Below are positions 28,893 through 38,116 of a stretch of DNA of 64,000 nt, piece after piece. The DNA comes from Campylobacter sp. RM16192 (GTDB lineage: Bacteria > Campylobacterota > Campylobacteria > Campylobacterales > Campylobacteraceae). The notes under the pieces are model-generated. The model was not told where the DNA came from, ran no database searches, and was given only the letters and a program-made list of their open reading frames with translations. Location: assembly GCF_004803855.2 (NCBI RefSeq), contig NZ_CP012552.1:1054001-1118000 (forward strand), in the 5' to 3' direction. A program made the position numbers and the translations under genes. Numbering within the stretch: the stretch's first letter is position 1; each line of letters opens with the position of its first letter.

Positions 28893-31130
28893 CTATCTTG
28901 ACTCGCTCTTCACGCTTAAAATACTAGCCGCCAATGCATAAAAAACTATACTCAAACTAACGCAAAGTCCAAATAGACTTATGGCGTTTGTCGAACTAAA
29001 AGAGAGCATAAAAAATGATATAAAGCTCGTCAGCGATGCGGCCAAAATACCAAAAATACGCTCGTCACTCACTAAATCTTGATTCATTGCAAATATCATA
29101 TAATCAATCCCAACAGCACTTGCCAATATGAGTCCAAATACGACGAATATATTTACATGAAGATTAAAAATAACAAATCCGCACAATACTATAAGTACAC
29201 CAAGAGCAATAAGGCTCATTACAATAAAAGCTTTATTAAGTCCAAAAAATAACCATAAAATCACAAAAGCTATGCAAAATGCGGCTATCTTTAATATCAC
29301 CGCAGAGTGCTTTGCCTCGGTAAAATTTTGATTTAGAGTATCTACAAAATTAACACTAAAAGCATTATACTTAGCTAAGATCTCGCTGCTTTGATTATTT
29401 TTTATAAATCCATCGGCATATATTATGCTACTTTTATTCTCTAACATAAATTTTCTAAATTCTCTTGCTAAATCGCTACTTAAAATTTCATCAACACTCA
29501 GCGTATTTAAATTAACAATCCTCTTAAATTCGGCCTTTAATAGCTCCTCATCAATGCCTAAGCTTTGATAAAAACCAGATATTTTACTATCGATTTTAGC
29601 CTTTTTAAATAGCTCTTTTATACTATCTTGCTCTGCTTGGCTTAAAAATATTTTTGAAATTGCCGAGTAGTCTTGAATCAATTTTGCATTTTTAAGCTCC
29701 TTTATCAAAGCTCTTTCTTTAGCTACTATATCCTTGTCCGCTCTAACTACTATCATTAAATTTGAGACGTTTGCACCTGTTATATGTGCGATTTTTATGG
29801 AATCATCAAGCAAATTTTGCGGAGAATTAGAATAATCTCTAATATTATCACTCACAATTATTTTAGAAAAATTTATCATCAAAAACGAAGAAGAGATAAT
29901 AAATAGTAATATTAAAAATTTAAATCCTATTTTCTTTGACAATAAAATGCAAAAACTATGAAACCATATCAAAATTTTACTAAATCCAATACTCTGTGAA
30001 AAAATCTTGCCCTCCAGTAATAAAGGCAAGCAAAAATATGTGAATAAAAACGCTCCAAACAGTGTAAAAAATGAAAACACCGCGACCTGTCTTAATAATT
30101 CAAGAGGAGCTAAGATAAATACCGCATATCCACTCATAGTGATAAAAAGACCTAGTATAAAAATTTTTAGCATACTTTGTATACTGTGGCTTTGTATCTT
30201 TTGATTTTTAAATTTACCAAGCCAGTGAAGTGCGAAATCAAACATTAGTCCAACGAGGCTAGTGCTAATAATAACCACCATAACATGAAGCTGATCAAAC
30301 AGCAAAAGTGAGGCGCAAAATCCACAGGCAAATCCAAAAATAGCTATAAAAACGATATTAAAAATTGAGAAATTTCTAAATGCAAGCAGTAAAAATAGAC
30401 TAGTAAGAGCCAAAGAAATAAGACTCATATATAAGCTCTCTTTATCGGCATCCATCTTTGCAAAAGCCCCATAAAGCGCACCGGAGCTTATATATGTTTT
30501 ATAATTTTTAATACTAGATTGCGCTTTTAACTCTTGATAAAATTTAATAAGTTCTTTTGGATCGTAATTTGGTTTCAAACGTGCTTTTACGAGAAAAAAA
30601 TTGCCATCTTCGCTCTTAATCTCAAGCATCATATCGCTTATATTCAATCTTATTTTTTCATCAAACATACTTGAGTGAGTCGCAAGTGCGAAAAAATCAT
30701 CCCTTGCGCTTAAAGGCCTAAATATAAATTGATTTAAAAAACTTTCTGCACTCTCTTTAAAAAACTCATCAGTCTTATTTATAATTTTATCTACGGCAGA
30801 TCTATTTAATAGAGCTAATTTTAAACGTCCAAGGTCATCTAAATATTTTTTTGTATCGATATCAACAGTAGCGCTAAATTTTTCAAAAAGTCCGGTTTTA
30901 TTAGCCAAAATTTCCGTGCTTTTCATAAACTCTTTCGAGTCTGAAACAAGTAAAAATTCATTTGACAAATCATCTTGCATAGATTTTAATACAAGCTGTT
31001 CGTTTTGATTATCTTTAAAATTTATAAGTGAAAAAATATCGGTTTCAAGTCGGTTTATATTCACAAAAATATAAAAAACGGAGACTAAAAAAATAGAAGC
31101 AAACAGTATAAAAATCGAGATTTTTTTCAT
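28893..31130 (-). CDS. MMPL/RND-type exporter of the aryl-polyene cluster
   Basis: 745 residues with about 11-12 membrane segments in two halves, each opening with one segment, a large periplasmic loop and a five-helix bundle ('MSLISLALTSLFLLLAFRNFSIFNIVFIAIFG', 'GLMFDFALHWLGKF'; second half 'AVILKIAAFCIAFVILWLFFGLNKA', 'SAVGIDYMIFAMNQ'). The aspartates in 'MFDFALHW' and 'GIDYMIF' match MMPL proton-relay positions. Exporters of this kind occur in aryl-polyene loci and are thought to move the lipid to the periplasm. Last gene of the cluster; overlaps the LolA-like gene by ATGA. Confidence 0.85.
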   Translation of the reverse strand: MKKISIFILFASIFLVSVFYIFVNINRLETDIFSLINFKDNQNEQLVLKSMQDDLSNEFLLVSDSKEFMKSTEILANKTGLFEKFSATVDIDTKKYLDDLGRLKLALLNRSAVDKIINKTDEFFKESAESFLNQFIFRPLSARDDFFALATHSSMFDEKIRLNISDMMLEIKSEDGNFFLVKARLKPNYDPKELIKFYQELKAQSSIKNYKTYISSGALYGAFAKMDADKESLYMSLISLALTSLFLLLAFRNFSIFNIVFIAIFGFACGFCASLLLFDQLHVMVVIISTSLVGLMFDFALHWLGKFKNQKIQSHSIQSMLKIFILGLFITMSGYAVFILAPLELLRQVAVFSFFTLFGAFLFTYFCLPLLLEGKIFSQSIGFSKILIWFHSFCILLSKKIGFKFLILLFIISSSFLMINFSKIIVSDNIRDYSNSPQNLLDDSIKIAHITGANVSNLMIVVRADKDIVAKERALIKELKNAKLIQDYSAISKIFLSQAEQDSIKELFKKAKIDSKISGFYQSLGIDEELLKAEFKRIVNLNTLSVDEILSSDLAREFRKFMLENKSSIIYADGFIKNNQSSEILAKYNAFSVNFVDTLNQNFTEAKHSAVILKIAAFCIAFVILWLFFGLNKAFIVMSLIALGVLIVLCGFVIFNLHVNIFVVFGLILASAVGIDYMIFAMNQDLVSDERIFGILAASLTSFISFFMLSFSSTNAISLFGLCVSLSIVFYALAASILSVKSESR

Positions 31131-31648
31131 CTTATGTCATAAAATTCATTTATCGTCTTATCACCGCTAACCTCAGCCAATTCGATTTTTTCTACAAATT
31201 TATCTCCAAATACTGATATATAAGAAAAAATTTGCCTAAATAAAATATTTTTTGGCTTTAGATCTATTTTCCAGCCATTTTGAAGGCTTAAAATTTGGAT
31301 ATCAAACTCTTTTTTAAGCTCATCCAGATCAAGTTTAACGATTGACAAAAAGAGCTTTTTATCAAAATTTTGTCCTATTTTTACTAAACCCTCACCTCTT
31401 TGCTCAAAAATTCCATCCTCTCCTATGATAACTTTTGCATTAATAGGCTTTAAAGTGTGCCAGATAAGCTCGCTCTCTTTCAAAGAAAAATTTCCATAGC
31501 TCTTAAAAGCATTAGGAAATCCGACTAAAATCTTAGTTTGAGTGAAATTTCCATCTATATTTTGAGTTTTTATATTAGCCCTTATATCCTCAGAGCTTAT
31601 AGCAAAAAGGCTGATTGTAGTAGTCAAAATAGCTAATAAAATTTTCAT
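31127..31648 (-). CDS. LolA-like outer-membrane carrier protein (aryl-polyene cluster)
   Basis: 173 residues with a signal peptide (1-18, ending LFAISS), then a LolA-like half-barrel: 'GNFTQTKILVGFPNAFKSYGNFSLKESELIWHTLKP', 'VIIGEDGIFEQRGEG'. LolA relatives in aryl-polyene loci are proposed to shuttle the lipid-linked pigment across the periplasm. Overlaps the MMPL gene (4 bases) and the thioesterase gene (4 bases). Confidence 0.83.
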   Translation of the reverse strand: MKILLAILTTTISLFAISSEDIRANIKTQNIDGNFTQTKILVGFPNAFKSYGNFSLKESELIWHTLKPINAKVIIGEDGIFEQRGEGLVKIGQNFDKKLFLSIVKLDLDELKKEFDIQILSLQNGWKIDLKPKNILFRQIFSYISVFGDKFVEKIELAEVSGDKTINEFYDIR

Positions 31649-32082
31649 TCCGAACTCCTTTTAAGGTACTTTTCGACAGCTTCCTTAAAGCTATCCGGCA
31701 TAATAGTACAAGTCTCTTTATTTATCATATCTATAGCGATTTGTGAGGTGTTGGCAACGCTTATCTTCTCTTTGGTCTTATGATTTTTAATTAGATAAGA
31801 TATCTTTAAAAAGCTTTCAAAATCCACCAATCTAGCTTCCACCTCAATCTCATCTGCGAAAAATACAGGCCTTACATATTTGATATCAAGTTTCACGATA
31901 GGAAAGGCAAAGCCATCTTTTTTCATGTTTTCGTAGTTATAGCCTATCTCGTCTAGCAGCTCGCAGCGTGCAGTCTCTAAGTATTTTACATAATTGCCGT
32001 GCCATACGACATTCATAGAATCCACATCAAAAAATTGAGCTTTTATTATAGTTGTTTTTGAGATTTGCACTACTGCCTCCAA
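31645..32082 (-). CDS. Hot-dog acyl thioesterase (aryl-polyene cluster)
   Basis: 145 residues of the 4-hydroxybenzoyl-CoA thioesterase/YbgC type: 'FFDVDSMNVVWHGNYVKYLETARCELLDEIGY' holds the catalytic Asp and the 'WHGNY' signature, followed by 'FPIVKLDIKYVRPVFFADEIEVEA'. It would release or edit acyl chains bound to the carrier proteins. The gene overlaps the glycosyltransferase/acyltransferase gene by 13 bases and the LolA-like gene by 4. Confidence 0.88.
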   Translation of the reverse strand: MEAVVQISKTTIIKAQFFDVDSMNVVWHGNYVKYLETARCELLDEIGYNYENMKKDGFAFPIVKLDIKYVRPVFFADEIEVEARLVDFESFLKISYLIKNHKTKEKISVANTSQIAIDMINKETCTIMPDSFKEAVEKYLKRSSE

Positions 32083-33689
32083 AAATCATAAAAGTTAAAC
32101 CATTGCTCGGGAGTCTGCTTGCAGCGATGCTCTAGCTCGTTTACATAATTTTTCAAATAAGGCCTCACGCTAGTTACTTTATCCCTCGAAAGCTTTATCT
32201 CGTCTGCTATCTTAGTAAATTCTATCCTAAATTTATCATTTATCTTTTGGCACCAAAGAGAGCTTATTTTTACTCCCAAAATACCGGCTATTATATATGG
32301 GCCGTGATTAAATTTAGCCTCTTTTCCCAAAAAGCTTATATTTGTAAATTTATCTCCGTTTATCGGCACGCGATCTCCCATTATACCTATATGAGTTCCG
32401 CTATCTACAATGGTTTTAAGCTCCAGCATAGCTCTTACGTCAAGCTCGTTTACAAGCAGTATTCGTATCTTTTCCCCGCTTATCTCGTTTATGATATCGT
32501 TAAATTTTCTAACATTCTCGTCATATGCCAAAATAACTATTGCAAAGCCGTCCACGCTTGTGGCTAGCTTTTTACAAATTTCAATATTTCCAAGATGAGC
32601 GGTCAATAAAATTTGACCTCTTTTTGCTCTTGTTAGCTCGGTTTTTACATATTCTACATTTACTATATCAAGTTCTTGAAAGCCTATTTTGCCTTTCCAT
32701 ACACGAAATTTATCGCAAATAGCCACACCAAATTGATAAAAATTTCCAAATACGCTTGTGTTTTTTAGCACATTTTCGCCTGCAAAATTTGCTAAATTTC
32801 GCCTAAATTCTTCTATGTTCTCACGCTCTTCTTTAGAAGTAAGATAGTAAAAAAACACAACTATCTTGATCACAAAATTTAGTAAAAATACTGGCAGATA
32901 TTGAGTCAAAATCAATGTGAGCCTTAAAAAAAAGCTATTTGACTTCTCGTTCTTCTTCCACCACAGCTCACTATTGTTTTTAGAAAAAAGCTCCTGAAAG
33001 ATAAATTTAGGCAGAGAAAAAAATCCTCTAGCATGCATAAGACTTATCATTGCATTATCTCTAAGCATTTTAAAATGAGATATTCCGCATTCTTGATAAC
33101 TCACTCTTATATCTATCCACTGAGTTTTTAGCCCGCATCTATGTGCGTTTACAAGGATTTCTATATCAAATTCCATCCTATTTGTCTTGCTTATTTTTAT
33201 AGCCTCTTCTATCTCTTTAAGAGGATAGATTCTAAAGCCGCACATCGCATCTTTTATCTTAAGACTCAGTGTATTTATAGCCACCCAAAAATTTGTAATC
33301 TTTCTTCCATAAACCCTTGACTTTGGAGCGGTATTGTCATAGATGGGGTTTGCGCATATTATATCTTTAGGAAATTTATTACTAATCTCTAAAAATTCAT
33401 CTATCATGCTTACATCATGTTGAAAATCTGCATCAACCTGAAGCACATGAGTAAAGCCATTATCAATAGCAAACTTAAACCCATCTTTCATAGCGGCACC
33501 CTTGCCGCCATTACTCTTACGCTCTAATAGCAATATATCTTTAATCCCTTTTAAAACCTCTTTGCTGGCTTCATCAGAGCCATCATCCACGATAATAATA
33601 TCAAGCTTATAAGCTTTTAGAGCCTCTATTAATTCATTGATGCGCTCTGGATGATTATAAAATGGTATCAAAAAGGCGTATTTGCTCAT
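32070..33689 (-). CDS. Fused family-2 glycosyltransferase and LpxL-like acyltransferase (aryl-polyene cluster)
   Basis: 539 residues in two domains. Residues 1-220: GT2 fold with 'FLIPFYNHPERINELIEAL', 'DIIIVDDGSD', 'HVLQVDADFQHD' (DxD-type) and 'AMCGFRIYP'. Residues ~250-539: LPLAT/LpxL domain with 'ILLTAHLGNIEICKKLA' (H-x4-E) and 'GIMGDRVPINGDKF'. A short membrane segment lies near 262-285. This fusion is a hallmark of aryl-polyene clusters and should build the glycolipid anchor of the pigment. Ten bases separate it from the adenylation gene. Confidence 0.9.
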   Translation of the reverse strand: MSKYAFLIPFYNHPERINELIEALKAYKLDIIIVDDGSDEASKEVLKGIKDILLLERKSNGGKGAAMKDGFKFAIDNGFTHVLQVDADFQHDVSMIDEFLEISNKFPKDIICANPIYDNTAPKSRVYGRKITNFWVAINTLSLKIKDAMCGFRIYPLKEIEEAIKISKTNRMEFDIEILVNAHRCGLKTQWIDIRVSYQECGISHFKMLRDNAMISLMHARGFFSLPKFIFQELFSKNNSELWWKKNEKSNSFFLRLTLILTQYLPVFLLNFVIKIVVFFYYLTSKEERENIEEFRRNLANFAGENVLKNTSVFGNFYQFGVAICDKFRVWKGKIGFQELDIVNVEYVKTELTRAKRGQILLTAHLGNIEICKKLATSVDGFAIVILAYDENVRKFNDIINEISGEKIRILLVNELDVRAMLELKTIVDSGTHIGIMGDRVPINGDKFTNISFLGKEAKFNHGPYIIAGILGVKISSLWCQKINDKFRIEFTKIADEIKLSRDKVTSVRPYLKNYVNELEHRCKQTPEQWFNFYDFWRQ

Positions 33690-33698
33690 CCAAATTTC

Positions 33699-35255
33699 CT
33701 AATAAACAACTCTACCCATAGAACATTTTTCATCATTGCAAAAAATTTCAAAATATACTCTATTCTCTTTTTTCTCTATAAATATATCAAGTCTATCGTT
33801 TGGACGAACAAATTTGATATATTTTAGATTCTCTATCCTTGACGCACCGCTTAAATCTATACCTATTGACCTTGCCAGCTCGAAAATAAAATCAAGCTGC
33901 ATAAAACCAGGAATTAGAGGTAAATTGGGAAAATGATTGGTGAAAATTTCAAGCTCCGCACTCATAACAGAGCTAAATTTACTCTTGCCATCTTCTAATA
34001 TCTTATGCTCCCATTTTGGACAAATACTTCTAAACAAAACATTTGCAAACTCATGTTTTGCAAATTTACCTTGAGAATTTCTAGGCAGACTATCAACTAT
34101 CTTAAAATATCTAACACTATTTTTAAACTCGTTTTTAAGGATATTTGAAAGCTCTGCTACTATACCCTTTTTACCATATCGTCTAAATTTACGTATCCCG
34201 TTTTCATTTAATACCAAAAGTGCAGCTAGACGCTTAAAATTTGGATGTATTTCGCAGTAGCAATCACTTAAAATTCCGCTTTCAAATAGCTTTTTCTCGA
34301 TACTCTCCAGGCTTACACGCTTATCGTTTAGCTTTACTATGCGATCTATCCTTCCTTTTAATATAAGTCTGTCACCGCTTACTTCTGCCCAGTCGTTACT
34401 TTGAAAAAACTCGCACCAAGGAGAGCTTACGCCAAGGGCTTCACGCTCATCAAATTTGGCTTTAACAGCACTAAACAATCTAAGTCCATCACCAAAATTT
34501 CTAGCCACTACACCCGTCTCTGTGCTGCCGTATATGTCGACTATCTTTGCATTACAAAGTCTAGCTAACTCCTCTCTAAGCGTTTTTTTTAGCTCAGATC
34601 CCGCACTTATTATCCACTTTAGCTCTCTTATCTCGCTTGATCTTGGGCTTTTAATTAGCGCTTGAAGCAACACTGGACTGGTAATAAATATATGATTTTT
34701 AAGATCTAGTTCAAGTATTCTCTCCGAATAGTTCATCTCTTTAGAAACAACTTTTGCGCCAAGAATGATTGGCAAAAAGACCTTATATGTAAGCCCAAAC
34801 ATATGCTGATGAGAGACACTTGAAAAAAATATACCATCACTCTCAAAGCCAAATTCTTTAGCCAAATAAGTTGATTCTGTTATCATATCGGATAGTTTTT
34901 TTTCTATCCTTTTACTCTCTCCGCTTGAGCCTGAAGTCTTTAGAAAAAATCTGCAATCCTCGCCAAGCAAAATCTCTTCATTGCAATCAACATCAATATA
35001 GCTGCCAAAATTCTCGCTATCCACGTAGCTCTTATCGCTACTAAAAATTGGCTTTGGTAAAATATCCGGTGCAAGTCCCGCCATCATAGAGCCAAAAAAT
35101 GCTACGCAAAAATCAAATGTATCACTTAGATAAATTTCAATCTCTCTTATATTATTTTCTTTTATCTTTTTTGCAAACTTCAATGCATTTACATATACGT
35201 TTCTATCGTCATCTTCAAATCTGAAGTTTTGTAACTTATTACTAAATTCTCTCAT
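33699..35255 (-). CDS. Adenylation enzyme fused to a FabA/FabZ-like dehydratase (aryl-polyene cluster)
   Basis: 518 residues. Residues 1-~410: acyl/aryl-activating AMP ligase with 'FFLKTSGSSGESKRIEKKL' (P-loop), 'IVDIYGSTETGVVARN' and 'LPRNSQGKFAKHE' (catalytic Lys region). Residues ~415-518: hot-dog domain with 'TNHFPNLPLIPGFMQ', the HFP-x-P-x-x-PG motif of FabZ-type dehydratases including the catalytic His. It should load an aromatic starter acid onto a carrier protein and, with its second domain, dehydrate. Overlaps the next upstream gene by 4 bases. Confidence 0.87.
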   Translation of the reverse strand: MREFSNKLQNFRFEDDDRNVYVNALKFAKKIKENNIREIEIYLSDTFDFCVAFFGSMMAGLAPDILPKPIFSSDKSYVDSENFGSYIDVDCNEEILLGEDCRFFLKTSGSSGESKRIEKKLSDMITESTYLAKEFGFESDGIFFSSVSHQHMFGLTYKVFLPIILGAKVVSKEMNYSERILELDLKNHIFITSPVLLQALIKSPRSSEIRELKWIISAGSELKKTLREELARLCNAKIVDIYGSTETGVVARNFGDGLRLFSAVKAKFDEREALGVSSPWCEFFQSNDWAEVSGDRLILKGRIDRIVKLNDKRVSLESIEKKLFESGILSDCYCEIHPNFKRLAALLVLNENGIRKFRRYGKKGIVAELSNILKNEFKNSVRYFKIVDSLPRNSQGKFAKHEFANVLFRSICPKWEHKILEDGKSKFSSVMSAELEIFTNHFPNLPLIPGFMQLDFIFELARSIGIDLSGASRIENLKYIKFVRPNDRLDIFIEKKENRVYFEIFCNDEKCSMGRVVY

Positions 35256-35782
35256 ACTTTTAAAACAATCTTTCTATATAAAATTTCTCCGCCAAATAGC
35301 ACTCCCATTATCATATAAGATATCACTCCACTATAAAGGCTCCAATAAATTTTATCTTCCATCAAAGACAATACATATGCGACTACACCGTTTATTACAA
35401 AAAATACACACCAAATTTTAGTTAGCTTTCTTGTGTATATTACGCCATTTTGATCTAAATTTGGCTCTTTTAGCCTTGCTATCTTAGTTATTAAGGCTTC
35501 ATTTCTTAGGCTATTTGCAAATATAGCCAAAAACAAAAGACTCATTAAAACCGGATACAAAAAGGCTAGATTAGTTCCTCTAAAAATCATACAAAGCATA
35601 AAAAAAACAGCTATAAAAAAGCAGATATATTTAAAATTTCCGCTTTCAAAAAATCCCCTAATCGCCCATAAAATCCCGAGCAGACAAAGTATCCATATAC
35701 TTAAACAGCTTGCGAAAAAAATAGCAAATGGATAAATGACGCTAAATATCGTAAGGATAAATTTAAGCGCCCTAAGCTTCAA
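35252..35782 (-). CDS. Integral membrane protein of the aryl-polyene cluster
   Basis: 176 residues with five or six membrane segments ('LKFILTIFSVIYPFAIFFASC', 'YICFFIAVFFMLCMIF', 'WCVFFVINGVVAYVLSLM', 'VISYMIMGVLFGGEILYR'). Members of this COG4648-type family occur next to the adenylation gene in aryl-polyene loci; their job is unknown. Overlaps the acyl carrier protein gene by 11 bases and the adenylation gene by 4. Confidence 0.8.
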   Translation of the reverse strand: MKLRALKFILTIFSVIYPFAIFFASCLSIWILCLLGILWAIRGFFESGNFKYICFFIAVFFMLCMIFRGTNLAFLYPVLMSLLFLAIFANSLRNEALITKIARLKEPNLDQNGVIYTRKLTKIWCVFFVINGVVAYVLSLMEDKIYWSLYSGVISYMIMGVLFGGEILYRKIVLKV

Positions 35783-36017
35783 ATTTCTTAGCCACCGCTT
35801 TTACAATATCATCAAGGGTTTTTACATTCTTAAAATCCTCAGGCATAAGCCTATATCCGGTCTTTCTCTTGATATAATCAATCATATCTATAGCGTCTAT
35901 ACTATCTATCTGCAAATCTTCGTATATGAGCGTCCCTGGCTTTATTCTGTCCTCTTCTATTTCGAAAAGTTCGGTCAAAGCATCTTTTAAAATTTGAAAA
36001 ATATCATCTCTTGTCAT
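35772..36017 (-). CDS. Acyl carrier protein (aryl-polyene cluster), copy 1
   Basis: 81 residues with the phosphopantetheine site 'IDSIDAID' (Ser near residue 37). Starts at ATG 36017 after GGAAAT. One of two carrier proteins side by side; the substrate (growing polyene or starter) is unknown. The cluster's own phosphopantetheinyl transferase at 42526-43047 should activate it. Confidence 0.9.
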   Translation of the reverse strand: MTRDDIFQILKDALTELFEIEEDRIKPGTLIYEDLQIDSIDAIDMIDYIKRKTGYRLMPEDFKNVKTLDDIVKAVAKKFEA

Positions 36018-36019
36018 CT

Positions 36020-36277
36020 TTATTTCCTATTTTCAAAAATATATTTCGTAAGCGTCTCAACGCTATAAAAAATCTCTTTTAAATTTGCCGTTTTTGAATC
36101 AAGTATGAGCCCGTATCTCTTTTGAACTGCCAATCCAAGTTCCAAAGCATCTACGCTATCAAGCCCTAAGCCATCATTAAAAAGTGGTGCACTCTCATCT
36201 ATATCGCTAGGCTTCATATCCTCTAAATTTAGGCTATCTATAATCAGCTCTTTGATCTCATTGATTAAATTTTGCAT
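36020..36277 (-). CDS. Acyl carrier protein (aryl-polyene cluster), copy 2
   Basis: 85 residues from ATG 36277, chosen because AGGAGG lies just upstream; a longer reading from 36304 overlaps that site and adds nine residues. Phosphopantetheine site 'GLDSVDALELG' with Ser near residue 40. It is different enough from copy 1 to suggest separate roles. Overlaps the acyltransferase gene by 20 bases. Confidence 0.9.
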   Translation of the reverse strand: MQNLINEIKELIIDSLNLEDMKPSDIDESAPLFNDGLGLDSVDALELGLAVQKRYGLILDSKTANLKEIFYSVETLTKYIFENRK

Positions 36278-37025
36278 CTTTAAATTCCTCCTTGTAAATT
36301 TCACTCATATATAAATGCAACTTCCTAGCCCTTATTGGATCTGGTTTTTGACTTTTAAAATCCTCCAAATTCAGGCTAAAAAGCTCCTTAAACTCATATT
36401 TTATCACAACATCTGGTGTCTTATACCAAGGCTCCTTTTTTCTAAGACTCCTTGGATACATATTTATACCTATTGCAATCATTTCACTGGCTCCTTTAAC
36501 AGCCATATAAGCTGCCGCCTTATGAAAAATTATCTCATCTTTGGTTCTTGTTCCCTCTGGAAATATTATTAAGCTCTCGCCTTTTTTCAAAGCATCTACG
36601 GCTTTTTGTAAAAGCTCTTCATTTTGCGTATTCGGTATATAGTTACAAGCTTTTATAGCGGCGAACAAAAATATATTTTTTTCAAGCTCTCCTTTAACAA
36701 CACAATTTGCGCGTCTAACTCTAGATATCAAAAACACCACATCTAAAAGCGAAGGATGATTCGCTACTATCATCTGAGCGCTTTTTCCAAGCTTAGTTTT
36801 TATTTCATATTTATAATCAAGATAGCCAAACACTCTCGTAATCTCTATAAAAATCTTCCACGAAATCCAAACTGTATCGCGGGCAAAATTTTGAATAAAC
36901 TTAATCTTATTCAATCTAAAAACCACAATTGGTATAAAAATCATATTTCCAAGCATGCATATAAGTCCAAAAATAGCAAATAGCGTGCCGGTAACTAGCT
37001 GCTTAAAGAGATGCTTAAGGTTCAT
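36258..37025 (-). CDS. PlsC-type lysophospholipid acyltransferase (aryl-polyene cluster)
   Basis: 255 residues from ATG 37025 (MNLKHLFKQL), which overlaps the end of the ketosynthase-like gene; the frame is open to 37088 but that start lies deep in the neighbour. Motifs: 'MIVANHPSLLDVVFLI' (H-x4-D), 'ESLIIFPEGTRTKDE' (F-P-E-G-T-R). A hydrophobic segment at about 12-40 anchors it. It likely acylates the glycerolipid anchor or uses ACP-bound chains in pigment assembly. Confidence 0.88.
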   Translation of the reverse strand: MNLKHLFKQLVTGTLFAIFGLICMLGNMIFIPIVVFRLNKIKFIQNFARDTVWISWKIFIEITRVFGYLDYKYEIKTKLGKSAQMIVANHPSLLDVVFLISRVRRANCVVKGELEKNIFLFAAIKACNYIPNTQNEELLQKAVDALKKGESLIIFPEGTRTKDEIIFHKAAAYMAVKGASEMIAIGINMYPRSLRKKEPWYKTPDVVIKYEFKELFSLNLEDFKSQKPDPIRARKLHLYMSEIYKEEFKDAKFNQ

Positions 37026-37683
37026 AATCCCATTGCCAAGTCGAACTATTGTCACTGCTTTGCCAAGATGATTTTTTAGATGGATCAAAATTTTGTAAAA
37101 ATTTGATCAGTAAATTTTCATCATTTTTGCTCTGTTTTTCTAACTTAGCGAGCCTTAAATTTTCACCTCTACTCACTATAAGGGCTGCCATACAAGAAGC
37201 TGAATTCTCAATGTAGTAGCTTTGCTTGATAGCTTCATGGTATGCTATCACAAGCACTTTATCTACGCCTTCGTTAAAGTACAAACTAGCTTCAATCAAA
37301 GCATACTCAAGAGGCGCAAAGGCTGAAATAGCCGAAATTTCACTATTATTTTTCATGCTTATACTAAGCAGTGAAGAAAGAGCATTATGAACCGACAAAG
37401 AAAAAGATGTAGGAGATATAAGCTCATTTGCCGCAAGAGTTTTTTCGAGCTCAAAACATCTATTTATCTCTCCCGCGTATGAGCTAAAAACTACTGGGAT
37501 ATCGAAGGTTTTAAATTCTTTCGTCAAATCGAACGCACACTTAGCGGCTTTGCTTAATCTGCGTCTTTCAAGTGGAGGAATATGTGAAATTTCAAAATCC
37601 CTCTTGTATCTTAAAAGAGTAGTATCTTCACAATCGTCAAAAACAATAGCATCAAAAAAATCTACACTAAAGCTTAAATTCAT
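37015..37683 (-). CDS. Beta-ketoacyl synthase-like protein lacking active-site Cys (chain-length-factor-like)
   Basis: 222 residues, about half the size of a ketosynthase. 'VVFSSYAGEINRCFELEKTL', 'ISPTSFSLSVHNALSSLLSI' and 'VDKVLVIAYHEAI' match the N-terminal half of ketosynthases, as in the 'Ketoacyl-synt_2' family. No nucleophilic Cys in a TACS-type motif is seen. In characterised aryl-polyene systems a protein of this type pairs with a ketosynthase (established for type II systems); the pairing here is inferred. Joined to the next upstream gene by TAATG. Confidence 0.82.
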   Translation of the reverse strand: MNLSFSVDFFDAIVFDDCEDTTLLRYKRDFEISHIPPLERRRLSKAAKCAFDLTKEFKTFDIPVVFSSYAGEINRCFELEKTLAANELISPTSFSLSVHNALSSLLSISMKNNSEISAISAFAPLEYALIEASLYFNEGVDKVLVIAYHEAIKQSYYIENSASCMAALIVSRGENLRLAKLEKQSKNDENLLIKFLQNFDPSKKSSWQSSDNSSTWQWDYEP

Positions 37684-38102
37684 TATTTAGCTATATCGCC
37701 TCTTAACGTTACCCCTGCCATTAAAGCACCGGCGCCACACTGAAACTGAGTCTTTGAGTCAAAAGGTTGCTTTTTATAATATCCAGTGATATTTATTACT
37801 CTAGTTCCACCCTCTCTTACAGCCCTTTCCTGAAAAGTTTTAAGAGCTGATAAAAACGCCCGTTCACAAGCTTCTTGATCGCTTTTATTAAAAGCATTTG
37901 TCTTTTTATTAGACATTAGATCTTTTTGCAGTATCTCACCCTTGCTTCCGGAACCAAAGCTAAATTTTATATTAGGATTTAGCACTCTTATGGCCTTCGG
38001 CGAAGTTAAAAGATTATCTATAGAAAAATAAAGCACTTCATCACGCGCACTCAAACCGACTCCTAATGCTAAAATAGCAATTGCTGTAAAAAATTTATTC
38101 AT
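37683..38102 (-). CDS. Small secreted protein, 'excinuclease-subunit-like' family, copy 1
   Basis: 139 residues with a signal peptide (1-20, ending GLSARD). Key stretches: 'VLYFSIDNLLTSPKA', 'NKKTNAFNKSDQEACERAFLSALKTFQERAVREGG' and 'KTQFQCGAGALMAGVTLRGD', with two conserved Cys. Proteins of this look are often mislabelled as excinuclease subunit and occur near aryl-polyene genes; they have no UvrA motifs. It is a paralogue of the next gene upstream, 14 bases away. Function unknown. Confidence 0.72.
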   Translation of the reverse strand: MNKFFTAIAILALGVGLSARDEVLYFSIDNLLTSPKAIRVLNPNIKFSFGSGSKGEILQKDLMSNKKTNAFNKSDQEACERAFLSALKTFQERAVREGGTRVINITGYYKKQPFDSKTQFQCGAGALMAGVTLRGDIAK

Positions 38103-38116
38103 ATTCTTTCCTCGAT

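Noticed and set aside
36258-37088. Longer acyltransferase starting at 37088
   Set aside because: It would reach 74 bases into the ketosynthase-like gene; ATG 37025 begins just before the hydrophobic anchor and fits the tight overlaps of the cluster.
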